Below, piece by piece: positions 21,032-29,741 of a stretch of DNA of 64,000 nt. Source of the stretch: Ureibacillus yapensis (GTDB lineage Bacteria > Bacillota > Bacilli > Bacillales_A > Planococcaceae); the NCBI RefSeq assembly GCF_003515775.1, contig NZ_QWEI01000004.1, forward strand, positions 246,589 through 310,588, read 5' to 3'. A program made the position numbers and the translations under genes. The first letter of the stretch is position 1; every line of letters starts with the position of its first letter. The notes below the pieces were generated by a model that was not told where the DNA came from, did no database searches, and saw only the letters and a list, made by a program, of their open reading frames with translations.

Positions 21032-21910
21032 ATGGCAAAGTTAATCGACATCAATCAAGAAGCTTCAGCTTCCATTAGCACAACCTCTACGAAGCCGTAT
21101 GTTTTGCAAGAAGCAGCTTGGATTAAATGGACACTTATTACAATTTCTTTATTATTTTTAACGCTATTTTTATTTTTGCCGCTTGTCTCCATTTTTGCCA
21201 CTGCACTTAGCCAAGGGTGGAATACTTATGTTGCCTCGATTACAGAACCTGATGCTTTATCGGCAATCAAACTTACCCTAATTGTAGCGCTGATTGTTGT
21301 ACCGTTAAATGCGATTTTTGGAATAGCGGCAGCATGGGCCATTACGAAGTTTTCATTTAAAGGAAAGAATTTTTTAATTACATTAATTGACTTGCCATTT
21401 GCGATTTCCCCGGTTATCGCAGGGTTGGTATTTATTTTGTTGTTTGGTGCGCAAGGTTTGTTTGGAAATTGGCTATTTGAACATGATATAAAAATTGTTT
21501 TTGCTTTGCCGGGCATGGTGCTTGCTACCTTGTTCGTTACATTCCCTTTTGTCGCAAGAGAACTTATCCCGCTTATGCAAATGCAAGGAATCACAGAGGA
21601 AGAAGCGTCGATTTCCTTGGGCGCCAGCGGGTTGAAAACATTCTTCCGTGTCACGTTGCCCAATATTAAATGGGGATTACTATACGGATTGATTTTATGT
21701 AATGCCCGTGCAATGGGCGAATTTGGTGCCGTGTCGGTTGTATCGGGCCATATTCGCGGAATGACTAATACCATGCCGCTGCACATCGAAATTCTTTATA
21801 ACGAATACCAATTTACAGCCGCTTTTGCAGTAGCTTCATTAATGTCCATACTTGGCATTATTACAATTATCATTAAAAACATTATTGAATGGAAAGCAAA
21901 GAATGTATAG
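21032..21910 (+). CDS. cysW: Sulfate ABC importer permease CysW
   Basis: A 292-aa permease paralogous to CysT. It has a longer cytosolic N-terminus, six membrane segments and the EAA-type loop [28 protein letters not shown] (~residues 189-216), plus the CysW segment [19 protein letters not shown]. It forms the channel heterodimer with CysT. The site AAGGAGGG is 8 nt before the ATG, and cysA follows after 12 bp. Confidence 0.93.
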   Translation: MAKLIDINQEASASISTTSTKPYVLQEAAWIKWTLITISLLFLTLFLFLPLVSIFATALSQGWNTYVASITEPDALSAIKLTLIVALIVVPLNAIFGIAAAWAITKFSFKGKNFLITLIDLPFAISPVIAGLVFILLFGAQGLFGNWLFEHDIKIVFALPGMVLATLFVTFPFVARELIPLMQMQGITEEEASISLGASGLKTFFRVTLPNIKWGLLYGLILCNARAMGEFGAVSVVSGHIRGMTNTMPLHIEILYNEYQFTAAFAVASLMSILGIITIIIKNIIEWKAKNV

Positions 21911-21922
21911 GGAGGCCAAACG

Positions 21923-22993
21923 ATGAGTATTAAAATCGAAAATGTTTCAAAATCCTTCGGTTCATTTCAGGCGTTAAGTGATATTTCGATCGATATTGAA
22001 TCCGGTGAACTGATTGCGCTTCTTGGGCCATCGGGTTCCGGGAAAACGACTCTGTTGCGCATATTGGCTGGTCTGGAAGGGTTGGATGAAGGGGCAATCT
22101 TATTCGATGGCCAAAATATCACAAATGTCAGTCCGAAAGAGCGGGAAGTCGGATTCGTCTTCCAGCATTATGCATTATTTCGCCATATGACGGTGTTTGA
22201 TAATGTAGCTTACGGCTTGAAAGTACGACCGCGCAAAACAAGGCCGTCCAAAGAAGAGATTGCCAAAAAAGTGAAGGAATTATTAACTTTAGTCAAACTC
22301 GAGAATTTTGCAGATCGATATCCAACGCAGCTTTCTGGCGGTCAGCGTCAACGGGTAGCATTGGCGCGCGCTCTAGCTGTAGAGCCTAAAGTTCTTTTGT
22401 TGGATGAACCTTTTGGGGCGCTGGATGCGAAGGTGCGAAAAGAATTACGCCGCTGGCTGCGCAAGCTTCATAATGAATTCAATGTGACAAGCATCTTTGT
22501 AACGCATGACCAGGAAGAAGCGCTGGATGTGGCCAATCGGATTATCGTCATGAACAACGGAAAAATCGAACAAGTTGGAACACCGGAAGAAGTATATGAT
22601 CGGCCGAACAGTCCCTTTGTTTATGATTTTTTGGGCAATGTGAATTTATTTAGAGGACGTTTGCACAAAGGAAAGTTAACGCAAGGGGAATTCGAGATTC
22701 ATGTACCGACTTATTTAGATTCGCATGAAGAAGCCGTGGGATATGTGCGCCCTCATGATATACAAATTGAAAAGGAAAAGGTTAATAACGAAACGGTTGC
22801 TGCAAAAATTACTTATATTCATATTATTGGTCCGATTGTGCAAGTCGAGCTAAAACGTGAAGATAGTGAAGAATACCTTGAAGCGGAACTGACAAAAGAA
22901 CAATATCTTGATTTAAACATTCAAAAAGGAGAAACAGTCTACGTTCGTCCAAAGCAGTTAAGGGTGTTTATACCGGAAGATTTTTCGATATAA
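21923..22993 (+). CDS. cysA: Sulfate ABC importer ATP-binding protein CysA
   Basis: A 356-aa ATPase with Walker [11 protein letters not shown]-loop [15 protein letters not shown], signature LSGGQRQR, Walker [13 protein letters not shown] and H-loop [11 protein letters not shown]. After about residue 235 comes the C-terminal TOBE-like regulatory part ([12 protein letters not shown], ending [11 protein letters not shown]) typical of CysA. Last gene of the transport operon. No strong terminator follows; a 260-bp gap leads to the FMN reductase with its own promoter. Confidence 0.93.
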   Translation: MSIKIENVSKSFGSFQALSDISIDIESGELIALLGPSGSGKTTLLRILAGLEGLDEGAILFDGQNITNVSPKEREVGFVFQHYALFRHMTVFDNVAYGLKVRPRKTRPSKEEIAKKVKELLTLVKLENFADRYPTQLSGGQRQRVALARALAVEPKVLLLDEPFGALDAKVRKELRRWLRKLHNEFNVTSIFVTHDQEEALDVANRIIVMNNGKIEQVGTPEEVYDRPNSPFVYDFLGNVNLFRGRLHKGKLTQGEFEIHVPTYLDSHEEAVGYVRPHDIQIEKEKVNNETVAAKITYIHIIGPIVQVELKREDSEEYLEAELTKEQYLDLNIQKGETVYVRPKQLRVFIPEDFSI

Positions 22994-23069
22994 AGTTTTA
23001 GAAATTATGCGTTTAAAGTAAAAAATATATACACTAGATAGAATGGTTAGGCAATGTTAAGAAAAATTA

Positions 23070-23111
23070 TTGACAATTTTACAGAAAATGATAAAGTATT
23101 CTTATAAGAAT
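23070..23111 (+). promoter_or_regulatory. Promoter and 14-bp palindromic operator of the FMN reductase gene
   Basis: TTGACA (23070-23075), 16-nt spacer, TAAAGT (23092-23097). The perfect palindrome ATTCTTATAAGAAT (23098-23111) covers the predicted start point, a repressor-like position. Its half ATTCTTATA is the same sequence repeated in tandem upstream of the ssu promoter. Confidence 0.6.
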
Positions 23112-23165
23112 GGTTGGTTTTAATTTGATTTATTGGTGAATTATTATAATTAAAAACATTTAGCT

Positions 23166-23219
23166 GATTAGACAAACTAAAGGCTGCATCTTTTTTTAGG
23201 AGAGATGTAGCCTTATTTT
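23166..23219 (+). promoter_or_regulatory. Leader attenuator, copy D of the shared sulfur-gene box plus terminator hairpin
   Basis: The box GATTAGACAAACTAAAGG (23166-23183) runs into AAGGCTGCATC (23180-23190) pairing with GATGTAGCCTT (23204-23214), then ATTTTG. It lies 36 bp before the FMN reductase start. Confidence 0.68.
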
Positions 23220-23254
23220 GGCCAAAGTTAACTATTTAAAAAGGAGTTGTCGGT

Positions 23255-23788
23255 ATGGTTCAAGCAGTCATTATAAATGGGAATGTTAAGAAAGACTCCA
23301 GGTTAACGGGAATCCATCAATATATTGAGAAATACTTGGAAAATGTCAAAGTTGCAACTCAATCTATTTTTGTGTATGAACTGCCAGCAGAAGATTTAAT
23401 TACAGGGAATTTCTCAAAAAAAGAAATTGCAGAAGCAAATAAAATTGTTGCTGAATCGGAAATTATAGTTGTACTAACACCGATCTTTAAAGCCTCGTAT
23501 TCGGGCGTTTTAAAAACATTTCTGGATGTTATTCCCCAAAAAGGTCTTGAAAACAAAACCATCGTTCCTATAGCAATCGGTGGTTCGATTGGCCACTTAT
23601 TGGCAATCGAATATACATTAAAACCTGTGCTATCGGTTTTGGGCGCTACTCAAATTTTAAATGCAGTCTTCATCCTGGATCAGCACGTTGAAAAACTGGA
23701 TAAAGGTGAATATAAAATTCAAGATTCAGCATTAGAGCGATTAAACAATGAACTCCAAAAGTTGCCTATTCGCCAATTCGTAAGTTAA
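23255..23788 (+). CDS. NAD(P)H-dependent FMN reductase (SsuE-like)
   Basis: A 177-aa flavodoxin-fold FMN reductase. The N-terminal phosphate-binding strand/loop is VIINGNVKKDSRLTG. TPIFKASYSGVLKTFLDVIP (~residues 73-92) is the hallmark FMN-binding segment, and IGGSIGHLLAIEYTLKPVL is typical of SsuE. It would supply FMNH2 to SsuD. It has its own promoter, palindrome and leader copy D, so it belongs to the same regulatory set as ssu although 9 kb apart. Azoreductase or chromate-reductase activity is a possible alternative. ATG follows AAGGAG. Confidence 0.82.
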   Translation: MVQAVIINGNVKKDSRLTGIHQYIEKYLENVKVATQSIFVYELPAEDLITGNFSKKEIAEANKIVAESEIIVVLTPIFKASYSGVLKTFLDVIPQKGLENKTIVPIAIGGSIGHLLAIEYTLKPVLSVLGATQILNAVFILDQHVEKLDKGEYKIQDSALERLNNELQKLPIRQFVS

Positions 23789-23811
23789 TTTATTTTTTAT
23801 CTTAAAACTAA

Positions 23812-23840
23812 GTAATCTAATCTGATTACATCAATATAAT
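23812..23840 (+). promoter_or_regulatory. Candidate operator/promoter upstream of the DUF2292 gene
   Basis: GTAATC-N6-GATTAC is a perfect inverted repeat (23812-23829), sitting where a -35 box would be relative to TATAAT at 23835-23840. No TTGACA-like -35 is present, which fits an activator-dependent promoter. Confidence 0.45.
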
Positions 23841-23888
23841 AGGGTTATACCGGAAATTTACGATTACTTTTAAGAGAGGAAGAGGGCT

Positions 23889-24035
23889 ATGAGTAAAAAG
23901 CAAGAGAACATTCAATTAGTATTAAAGAATATTGAGAAGATGTTATCTTCAATGAATTATGGTTCGATTACACTGGTTGTTCATGATGATTCTGTGGTTC
24001 AAATAGAAAAAAACGAAAAGATCAGGCTAAAGTAA
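23889..24035 (+). CDS. yezD: YezD-like DUF2292 small protein
   Basis: A 48-residue protein, MSKKQENIQLV... ending VVQIEKNEKIRLK. The segment GSITLVVHDDSVVQIEKNEKIRL is the complete DUF2292/YezD signature; such proteins often sit near sulfate or sulfonate genes in Firmicutes. Biochemical role unknown. It starts at ATG after AGAGGAAGAGGG, 100 bp downstream of the FMN reductase, with an inverted repeat and a terminator of its own. Confidence 0.8.
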   Translation: MSKKQENIQLVLKNIEKMLSSMNYGSITLVVHDDSVVQIEKNEKIRLK

Positions 24036-24044
24036 ATGTACTTT

Positions 24045-24087
24045 AAAAAGTTCGATTTGCGCGACTTGCGTGAACGAACTTTTTTTA
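24045..24087 (+). terminator. Terminator after yezD
   Basis: AAAAAGTTCG (24045-24054) pairs perfectly with CGAACTTTTT (24074-24083), followed by further Ts. Confidence 0.8.
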
Positions 24088-24204
24088 TCTTCCCGAGTCG
24101 GGCGGGCCTTCTTCCCTTTTTTGAATGGAATGGTTTATACTCAAGGAGAAAAGGAATTTATACATATTAGAAATGATATTAAGCTAAAATAAAGGAAGAG
24201 AATA

Positions 24205-25062
24205 ATGATAAAAATTGGATTAACCGGGTGGGGAGATCATCCTTCGATTTATCGTACAAATTCAACAAAACGAGATAAGCTTTTTGATTATAGCGGTCAT
24301 TTTCCGATTGTAGAATTGGATACTTCTTTTTATGCGATTCCCTCAGCTCAAAATATCGAAAAATGGCTAAATGAAACGCCGCAAAACTTTCAATTTGTCA
24401 TGAAGGCCTATCAGGGGATAACGGGTCATCTAAGAGAAGACAATCCCTATGAAACCCGCAATGACATGTTTGAAGCCTTCCGCCAAAGTGCTTCCATTTT
24501 CCAGGAGGCAAATAAGTTGGCAATGGTGCTTGTACAGTTTCCTCCTTGGTTTGATTGTACAGTAAAAAATGTCAATTATATTCGCTATGTAAAACAGCAG
24601 CTTGACGGTTTTCAGGTTGCCATTGAATTCCGCAACCGAACTTGGTACAGCGCGGAAAGGAAAGAGGAGACGATCAGCTTTTTAAAAGAGCACCAATTCA
24701 TTCATACCGTTTGCGACGAACCACAAGCGGGCATTGGATCTGTTCCGTTTGTTGCGGAAGCGACACACCAAAAAGCGTTGGTAAGAATTCATGGACGAAA
24801 TGTGTTTGGGTGGCGAAATTCCGGGTCAACGGAAAATTGGCGGGAAGTTCGTTTTCTTTATGATTACAATGAGGAAGAATTGTCTGATTTAGCAAATAAA
24901 ATTAAGAAGTTGGAACAGCAATGTGATGAAGTTTATGTACTGTTCAACAATAATTCAGGGCATCATGCGGCGGATAACGCAAAGACTTTGCAGCAAATGC
25001 TGCATCTCGACTTTGAAGGACTTGCCCCGAAGCAGCTGGATTTTTTTGAAGGAGAATTTTGA
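24205..25062 (+). CDS. yunF: DUF72 family protein YunF
   Basis: A 285-aa TIM-barrel DUF72 protein. GLTGWGDHPSIY begins the first strand, followed by FPIVELDTSFYAIP and the AIEFRNRTWY segment. Family function is unknown; the fold resembles endonuclease IV/xylose isomerase. Its TGA overlaps the next ATG by one base, so it is coupled to yunE. The yunF-yunE-yunD order mirrors B. subtilis yunDEF in reverse. Confidence 0.85.
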   Translation: MIKIGLTGWGDHPSIYRTNSTKRDKLFDYSGHFPIVELDTSFYAIPSAQNIEKWLNETPQNFQFVMKAYQGITGHLREDNPYETRNDMFEAFRQSASIFQEANKLAMVLVQFPPWFDCTVKNVNYIRYVKQQLDGFQVAIEFRNRTWYSAERKEETISFLKEHQFIHTVCDEPQAGIGSVPFVAEATHQKALVRIHGRNVFGWRNSGSTENWREVRFLYDYNEEELSDLANKIKKLEQQCDEVYVLFNNNSGHHAADNAKTLQQMLHLDFEGLAPKQLDFFEGEF

Positions 25063-25883
25063 TGGAATATTTATTGCTTGCCTTGATTGCCGCAGCAGCC
25101 GGAATCGTTGGCTCACTTGTAGGTTTGGGCGGGGGCGTTGTATTAATCCCCGCTACTTTGTTTATTGGAGTAAATCTTGGAATGTTTCCTGAAATCACTC
25201 CACAAACCGTTGTTGGCTTGTCCGTAGTTATGATGATCTTTACGGGACTGTCTTCCACTCTGTCCTATATGAAAAATAAACAAGTCGATTTTAAAAGTGG
25301 ATTTATCTTTTTTATCGGCAGCATACCAGGAACGATTTTGGGTGCCTGGTTGAATAAATTCCTGAATTTACCCTCATTTAATTTGTACTTCGGATTATTT
25401 TTGGTTTTTATCTCGATTTTGCTGGTAGTCCGCGATAAATTAAAACCCATTCACTGGTTTGTCAATCATGGAACAAAAAGGGAATTTACAGATAAAAACG
25501 GCCAGCAATTCGTCTATGGCTATCCTATTTGGTTTGCACTTGCTTTTTGTTTCTTTGTAGGAATCATTTCAGGAGTATTCGGAATTGGTGGAGGTTCTTT
25601 ACTCGTTCCGGCAATGGTTTTATTATTTTTGTTCCCGCCGCATGTGGCAGTGGCAACTTCCATGTTTATGGTGTTTTTATCGTCCCTTGTGAACTCCACC
25701 AGCCATATCTATTTGGGCAATGTGCCATGGATGTATACTGTGCCTGTTATCGTCGGTGCTTATATAGGTGCAAAAGGCGGTGCCGCCCTGAATAAAAGAA
25801 TGCAATCAAGAACAGTCATCCTTGCATTGCAAATCGTTATGTTGTTAATCGGGATTCGGTCTATAATGGAAGGACTATCCTAA
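25062..25883 (+). CDS. yunE: Sulfite exporter TauE/SafE family permease YunE
   Basis: A 273-aa membrane protein with about eight hydrophobic segments and the duplicated TauE motif GLGGG (residues ~22-26) and GIGGGS (~175-180). Members export sulfite, sulfoacetate or other organic anions. Proximity to the sulfur genes makes sulfite efflux plausible, but the yunFED arrangement is conserved elsewhere without them. ATG 25062 overlaps the yunF stop, with AAGGAGA inside the yunF end. Confidence 0.82.
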   Translation: MEYLLLALIAAAAGIVGSLVGLGGGVVLIPATLFIGVNLGMFPEITPQTVVGLSVVMMIFTGLSSTLSYMKNKQVDFKSGFIFFIGSIPGTILGAWLNKFLNLPSFNLYFGLFLVFISILLVVRDKLKPIHWFVNHGTKREFTDKNGQQFVYGYPIWFALAFCFFVGIISGVFGIGGGSLLVPAMVLLFLFPPHVAVATSMFMVFLSSLVNSTSHIYLGNVPWMYTVPVIVGAYIGAKGGAALNKRMQSRTVILALQIVMLLIGIRSIMEGLS

Positions 25884-25917
25884 CGCAATAAGCACAAATT
25901 TATAGGGGGTGATCCGA

Positions 25918-27279
25918 TTGCTTGAAACCATTCATATTTTCCATACAAATGATGTACATAGCCATTTCGAATATTGGCAGCGAATGCATGACTATATTCG
26001 AAATCAACGCTTGGAGTTCGCCAAGTTGGGAGAACCTAGTTTTTTATTTGATATAGGAGACCATCTCGACCGTTCCAATATTTATACAGAAGGAACTTTG
26101 GGGAAAGGAAATGTAAAACTCTTAAATGAGGCGCAATACGATGTTGTGACAATGGGCAATAATGAAGGGATTACCCTTTCTTTCGAAGAGTTATATTCAC
26201 TTTACGAAGCGGCCGAATTTGACGTTGTGGTAAGCAACATTGCGCCGATAGAGGGGCCGCAACCAAATTGGCTAAAACCGTACACTATCCTGCACACCAA
26301 ATATGGCACGAAAATTGGGGTAATCGGCGCTACGGCCAATTATGAATTGTTTTACAAGGAATTGAATTGGCATATCTCCGAACCCAGAAAAGTGCTTATG
26401 CAAATGGCAAAAAAATTAAGAAATGAAGTCGATATTTTAGTGTGTCTTTCGCATCTTGGCATTACAGAGGATGAATTATTGGCTAAGGAGTGCCCGGATC
26501 TTGATGTTATCTTTGGTTCCCATACGCATCATCTATTGGAGCAAGGAAAAGTCGTTAACGGTGTCTTATTGACGGGTTGCGGCAAGTTTGGCGCCTATAC
26601 AGGCCATCTTAACCTGGAGTTTGACCATTCATCCCATACTCTAGTAAAGAAGAAAGAAGAAGTCATTGAAAATGCCATTTTGCCTGAAATGGATGGCGAA
26701 GCACTGTTTTTGGCGGATCTTTCAAAAGAAGGAATGCAGCTATTGCAAACCCCTATTTTTCAAACAGCGAAACACTATAACAAAGAATGGTTCCACTATT
26801 CACGGCTGTCGAATCTTTTTGCCGAAGCGGTACTGGACTTTACAGGTGCAGATTGCGCAATGTTCAACGCCGGAATTTTCCTTCATGGTTTAAAAAAAGG
26901 GAATATTACTTCATATGATATTCATAAAATTTTACCTCATCCGATAAATATATGTGTAATAGATTTGAGCGGGAAAGAGCTGAAGGAAGTCTATTTGCAA
27001 GCTCAAAACGAAGAGTGGCCTTTGCTTGAGTTAAAAGGGCTTGGCTTTAGAGGATCGATTTTCGGAAAAATGCTGACTTATGATTTTTCAATGAATAAAA
27101 AGAGGGACCTTCTCATAAAAGGCGAAATAGTGGAGTTGGACCGGCAATATAAACTGGCTACTTTGGATATGTTTACATTTGGCTACTTTTTCCCGACCTT
27201 TAAATATGCTCAAAAGCATTATGTTCTACCGTTGTTTTTGCGTGATATTTTAGCCGAGTATTGTAAAAAGACTTTTTAA
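25918..27279 (+). CDS. yunD: YunD-like metallophosphoesterase / 5'-nucleotidase
   Basis: A 453-aa UshA-type 5'-nucleotidase without a signal peptide. The metallophosphoesterase half carries HTNDVHSH, DIGDHLDR, MGNNE and GSHTHH (metal ligands). The C-terminal 5_nucleotid_C domain follows from about residue 290 (NAGIFLHGLKKGNIT). It probably hydrolyses nucleotides or nucleotide sugars in the cytosol. I chose TTG at 25918, 7-8 nt after AGGGGGTGA; the GTG at 25909 lies within that site. It follows yunE by 34 bp. Confidence 0.82.
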   Translation: MLETIHIFHTNDVHSHFEYWQRMHDYIRNQRLEFAKLGEPSFLFDIGDHLDRSNIYTEGTLGKGNVKLLNEAQYDVVTMGNNEGITLSFEELYSLYEAAEFDVVVSNIAPIEGPQPNWLKPYTILHTKYGTKIGVIGATANYELFYKELNWHISEPRKVLMQMAKKLRNEVDILVCLSHLGITEDELLAKECPDLDVIFGSHTHHLLEQGKVVNGVLLTGCGKFGAYTGHLNLEFDHSSHTLVKKKEEVIENAILPEMDGEALFLADLSKEGMQLLQTPIFQTAKHYNKEWFHYSRLSNLFAEAVLDFTGADCAMFNAGIFLHGLKKGNITSYDIHKILPHPINICVIDLSGKELKEVYLQAQNEEWPLLELKGLGFRGSIFGKMLTYDFSMNKKRDLLIKGEIVELDRQYKLATLDMFTFGYFFPTFKYAQKHYVLPLFLRDILAEYCKKTF

Positions 27280-27373
27280 CTTCAATCAGTAAAATATTCT
27301 ACTTTTATTTATAGTGAGATGAATGCAGAATGTTAATGCATTTTGTGCAGGTTCAAAGCAACTGAAATAAATG

Positions 27374-27625
27374 AACTTAGACTAATAACGCCACGTCCTG
27401 TGGCAGATGTTTTTTGTGCGAAAGCGAAGCGACAGCAACAACGTCTAAGTGACTAACATCATGTTAGTCTAAAGCCTCCGGCGGATGTCATAGATTTTTA
27501 AAGGAAAATTAAAGAGGACGTTAGCCTAAAATCGTCGCGTCCTGCGACTACGGCTAACTGACCTGCATCGTGCAGGCCTAAGCTCGATAAAAATCTAGAC
27601 CCAAATACGCCAAGGCGAATTTGAT
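27374..27625. repeat. Structured dispersed repeat family R1 (two modules)
   Basis: The left module (27376-27473) has CTTAGAC/GTCTAAG enclosing GCCAC(gtcct)GTGGC, then GACTAACAT-c-ATGTTAGTC. The right module (27474-27625) has GTTAGCC/GGCTAAC enclosing GTCGC(gtcct)GCGAC, then CCTGCA(tcg)TGCAGG. An outer TAGATTTTTA/TAAAAATCTA pair surrounds the right module. The right module recurs at 63850-64000. The 400-bp gap holds no gene. Confidence 0.8.
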
Positions 27626-27679
27626 TATAGCCATTATTAAGACTGTTGACACATAGGATTAGGATTGAGGTAAAGTGGG

Positions 27680-28783
27680 ATGCGTTTAATATCAATAAAT
27701 GTTGTGAAACCAGGCATGGTAAACGGAAAGACAATCTGGAACGAGGCAGGGCTTCCTTTAATTCAAAGGGATGTCGTACTGTCAGATCGGCTGATTGATC
27801 GCCTGAAACAATTGAAAATTCAATATGTTTATATTGAGGATGGCATTTCAGATGGAATTGCAATTGAAGAAACCGTTCCAATTGAAGTCCGCAAAAAGGC
27901 AGTAAAACAAATTACCGGTTCATTTCATGAAATAAAAGGATTGAGGGGCAAAACAGCTGCCCTTGTTATCGATAAGAAAACGAAGGAAATCGGAAAAATG
28001 GTAGACGATTTACTTGATTGTCTGTTGAATAGTGACGAAATGTTAATGGTTTTAACGGATACACTATTATACGATGAATATATTTATCAGCACTCCTTCC
28101 AAGTAACGCTTTATTCGCTTGCCATTGCAAAAGAGTTGGAATACTCCCGAGATGATTTGAAAATGCTTGGACTGGGTGCGTTATTGCACGATGTAGGCAA
28201 AATGCAGGTGCCTTGCGAAATACTGTTTAAACCAGGTCGTCTTACGGATGAAGAGTTCGAAATCATGAAACAACATAGCCGGGATGGGTTTGAAATTTTA
28301 AGAAATTTACATACCGTTTCATTGATCATCGCGCACTGTGCATTTCAACATCATGAACGAATGGATGGCAGTGGGTATCCACGGGGTCTCGTAGGTGGCG
28401 AAATCCACCCATATGCCAAAATTATTGCGGTGGCTGATGTGTTTGATGCAGTCACATCCAACCGCGTGTACCGCAATAAAATGCTTCCTTCCCAAGGCAT
28501 AGACATTATTCAAGCCGGAAGAGGGAAGATTTTTGATGAAAAAGTCGTCGATGCATTTCTGAAAAGTGTGGTTCATTATCCAAATGGCACAATCCTTTTA
28601 TTGTCGGATGGGCGCCGTGGCATCGTTGTAAAACAAAACATGCGAAACGCAGCATTGCCAAGTCTGCGGATTTTTGAAGAGAATGGACAACTATTAAAAT
28701 CTACCTATTTGTTTAACTTAGCTGAAGAAGCAAATGTCTCTATAGAGAAAGTGGAGACGGATTACATAGCAGAAACCGAATAG
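27680..28783 (+). CDS. HD-GYP domain phosphohydrolase
   Basis: A 367-aa soluble protein with an HD-GYP domain, the class that degrades cyclic-di-GMP. It shows YQHSFQV (~137-143), catalytic LLHDVGK (H170-D171) and HHERMDGSGYPRGL (224-237), which contains the GYP. Residues 1-120 show no recognised sensor domain but include a conserved-looking SLIDRLKQL-like start typical of Bacillales HD-GYP proteins. No membrane segment. It starts at ATG after GAGGTAAAG. It stands alone between yunD and yunB. Confidence 0.85.
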   Translation: MRLISINVVKPGMVNGKTIWNEAGLPLIQRDVVLSDRLIDRLKQLKIQYVYIEDGISDGIAIEETVPIEVRKKAVKQITGSFHEIKGLRGKTAALVIDKKTKEIGKMVDDLLDCLLNSDEMLMVLTDTLLYDEYIYQHSFQVTLYSLAIAKELEYSRDDLKMLGLGALLHDVGKMQVPCEILFKPGRLTDEEFEIMKQHSRDGFEILRNLHTVSLIIAHCAFQHHERMDGSGYPRGLVGGEIHPYAKIIAVADVFDAVTSNRVYRNKMLPSQGIDIIQAGRGKIFDEKVVDAFLKSVVHYPNGTILLLSDGRRGIVVKQNMRNAALPSLRIFEENGQLLKSTYLFNLAEEANVSIEKVETDYIAETE

Positions 28784-28825
28784 AATGCTCTTCCTGTTCA
28801 TAAAATTGGAGCAGGAGGAGATTTT

Positions 28826-29608
28826 TTGTTTTCTCGTCAACCGAATAGAATGATGTTTTCAAAACGTCCAAAATACAGGAAGAAGTTATCCAATCGTTTC
28901 GCCTTGTTTATCGTTAGTTTTTTCTGTGCGGTTGTTCTGTTTTTATACATATTGAATGCTCGTTTAATGCCTACGTATGTTCAATATGCAGAGGTGCAAA
29001 CGACCAAAATAGCTTCACATGTTGTAAGCAAGGCCATTAATTCACGTACTTCCAGTGTACTGGACATCAACGAAATTATTGAAGATTTGCCTTCTGAATC
29101 CGATTATATGCTGACAACCAAATTCAATACGGAAATCATCAACCAAATACGGTCAGAAACGGTTACCTTGGTAAAAGAACATTTGGAATTGGCAGAACAA
29201 GGGGATTTGTCCCAATATCCCGATTTGGAGAATGTAGAGTACGATGTGAATGAAATACAAAAGGGTGATGGGATTGTCTTCTATGTGCCGATTGCGCAAG
29301 CATTGAATTTGCCCCTGCTGGGTAATTTAGGTCCCAGGGTTCCGATTCGTTTTCATATTATAGGAAGTGTGAGCAGCAGCGTTAATTCTTCCTTTAAGGA
29401 ATTTGGCATTAACAATGCGCTGGTAGAAGTAAATGTCGACTTGGAAGTAAAGGTTCAAATTATTATTCCCTTTGCCAGTCAACAGGCGACAATAAAACAA
29501 ACAATTCCTGTCGCTATCGGATTGGTACGCGGACAGGTACCCCACATTTACACGCAGGGGGGAGAAGGCGCACAGCCTTCTGTCGAAGTACCCATTCCAT
29601 TTGATTAA
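28826..29608 (+). CDS. yunB: Sporulation protein YunB
   Basis: A 260-aa protein with one N-terminal membrane anchor (about residues 25-45) and an outward-facing C-terminal domain. It matches the YunB family (ARLMPTYVQYAEVQTTKIASHVVSKAI; IPFASQQATIKQTIPVAIGLVRGQVP). YunB is a sigma-E-dependent factor needed for full spore formation in B. subtilis. TTG start, 7 nt after AGGAGGA. It lies directly upstream of lipA-yutD. Confidence 0.88.
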   Translation: MFSRQPNRMMFSKRPKYRKKLSNRFALFIVSFFCAVVLFLYILNARLMPTYVQYAEVQTTKIASHVVSKAINSRTSSVLDINEIIEDLPSESDYMLTTKFNTEIINQIRSETVTLVKEHLELAEQGDLSQYPDLENVEYDVNEIQKGDGIVFYVPIAQALNLPLLGNLGPRVPIRFHIIGSVSSSVNSSFKEFGINNALVEVNVDLEVKVQIIIPFASQQATIKQTIPVAIGLVRGQVPHIYTQGGEGAQPSVEVPIPFD

Positions 29609-29741
29609 TAGATACTATTTTCCTTTTCATTAACGATCAATGGAAGTTTCTTATCGAAAGTTAGTTGTTTTCGCTTGTCATAATATGTTACATTGACATC
29701 AGAGTGAATTATTTTGGTTATTTGATAGGGGATGAATAGAG

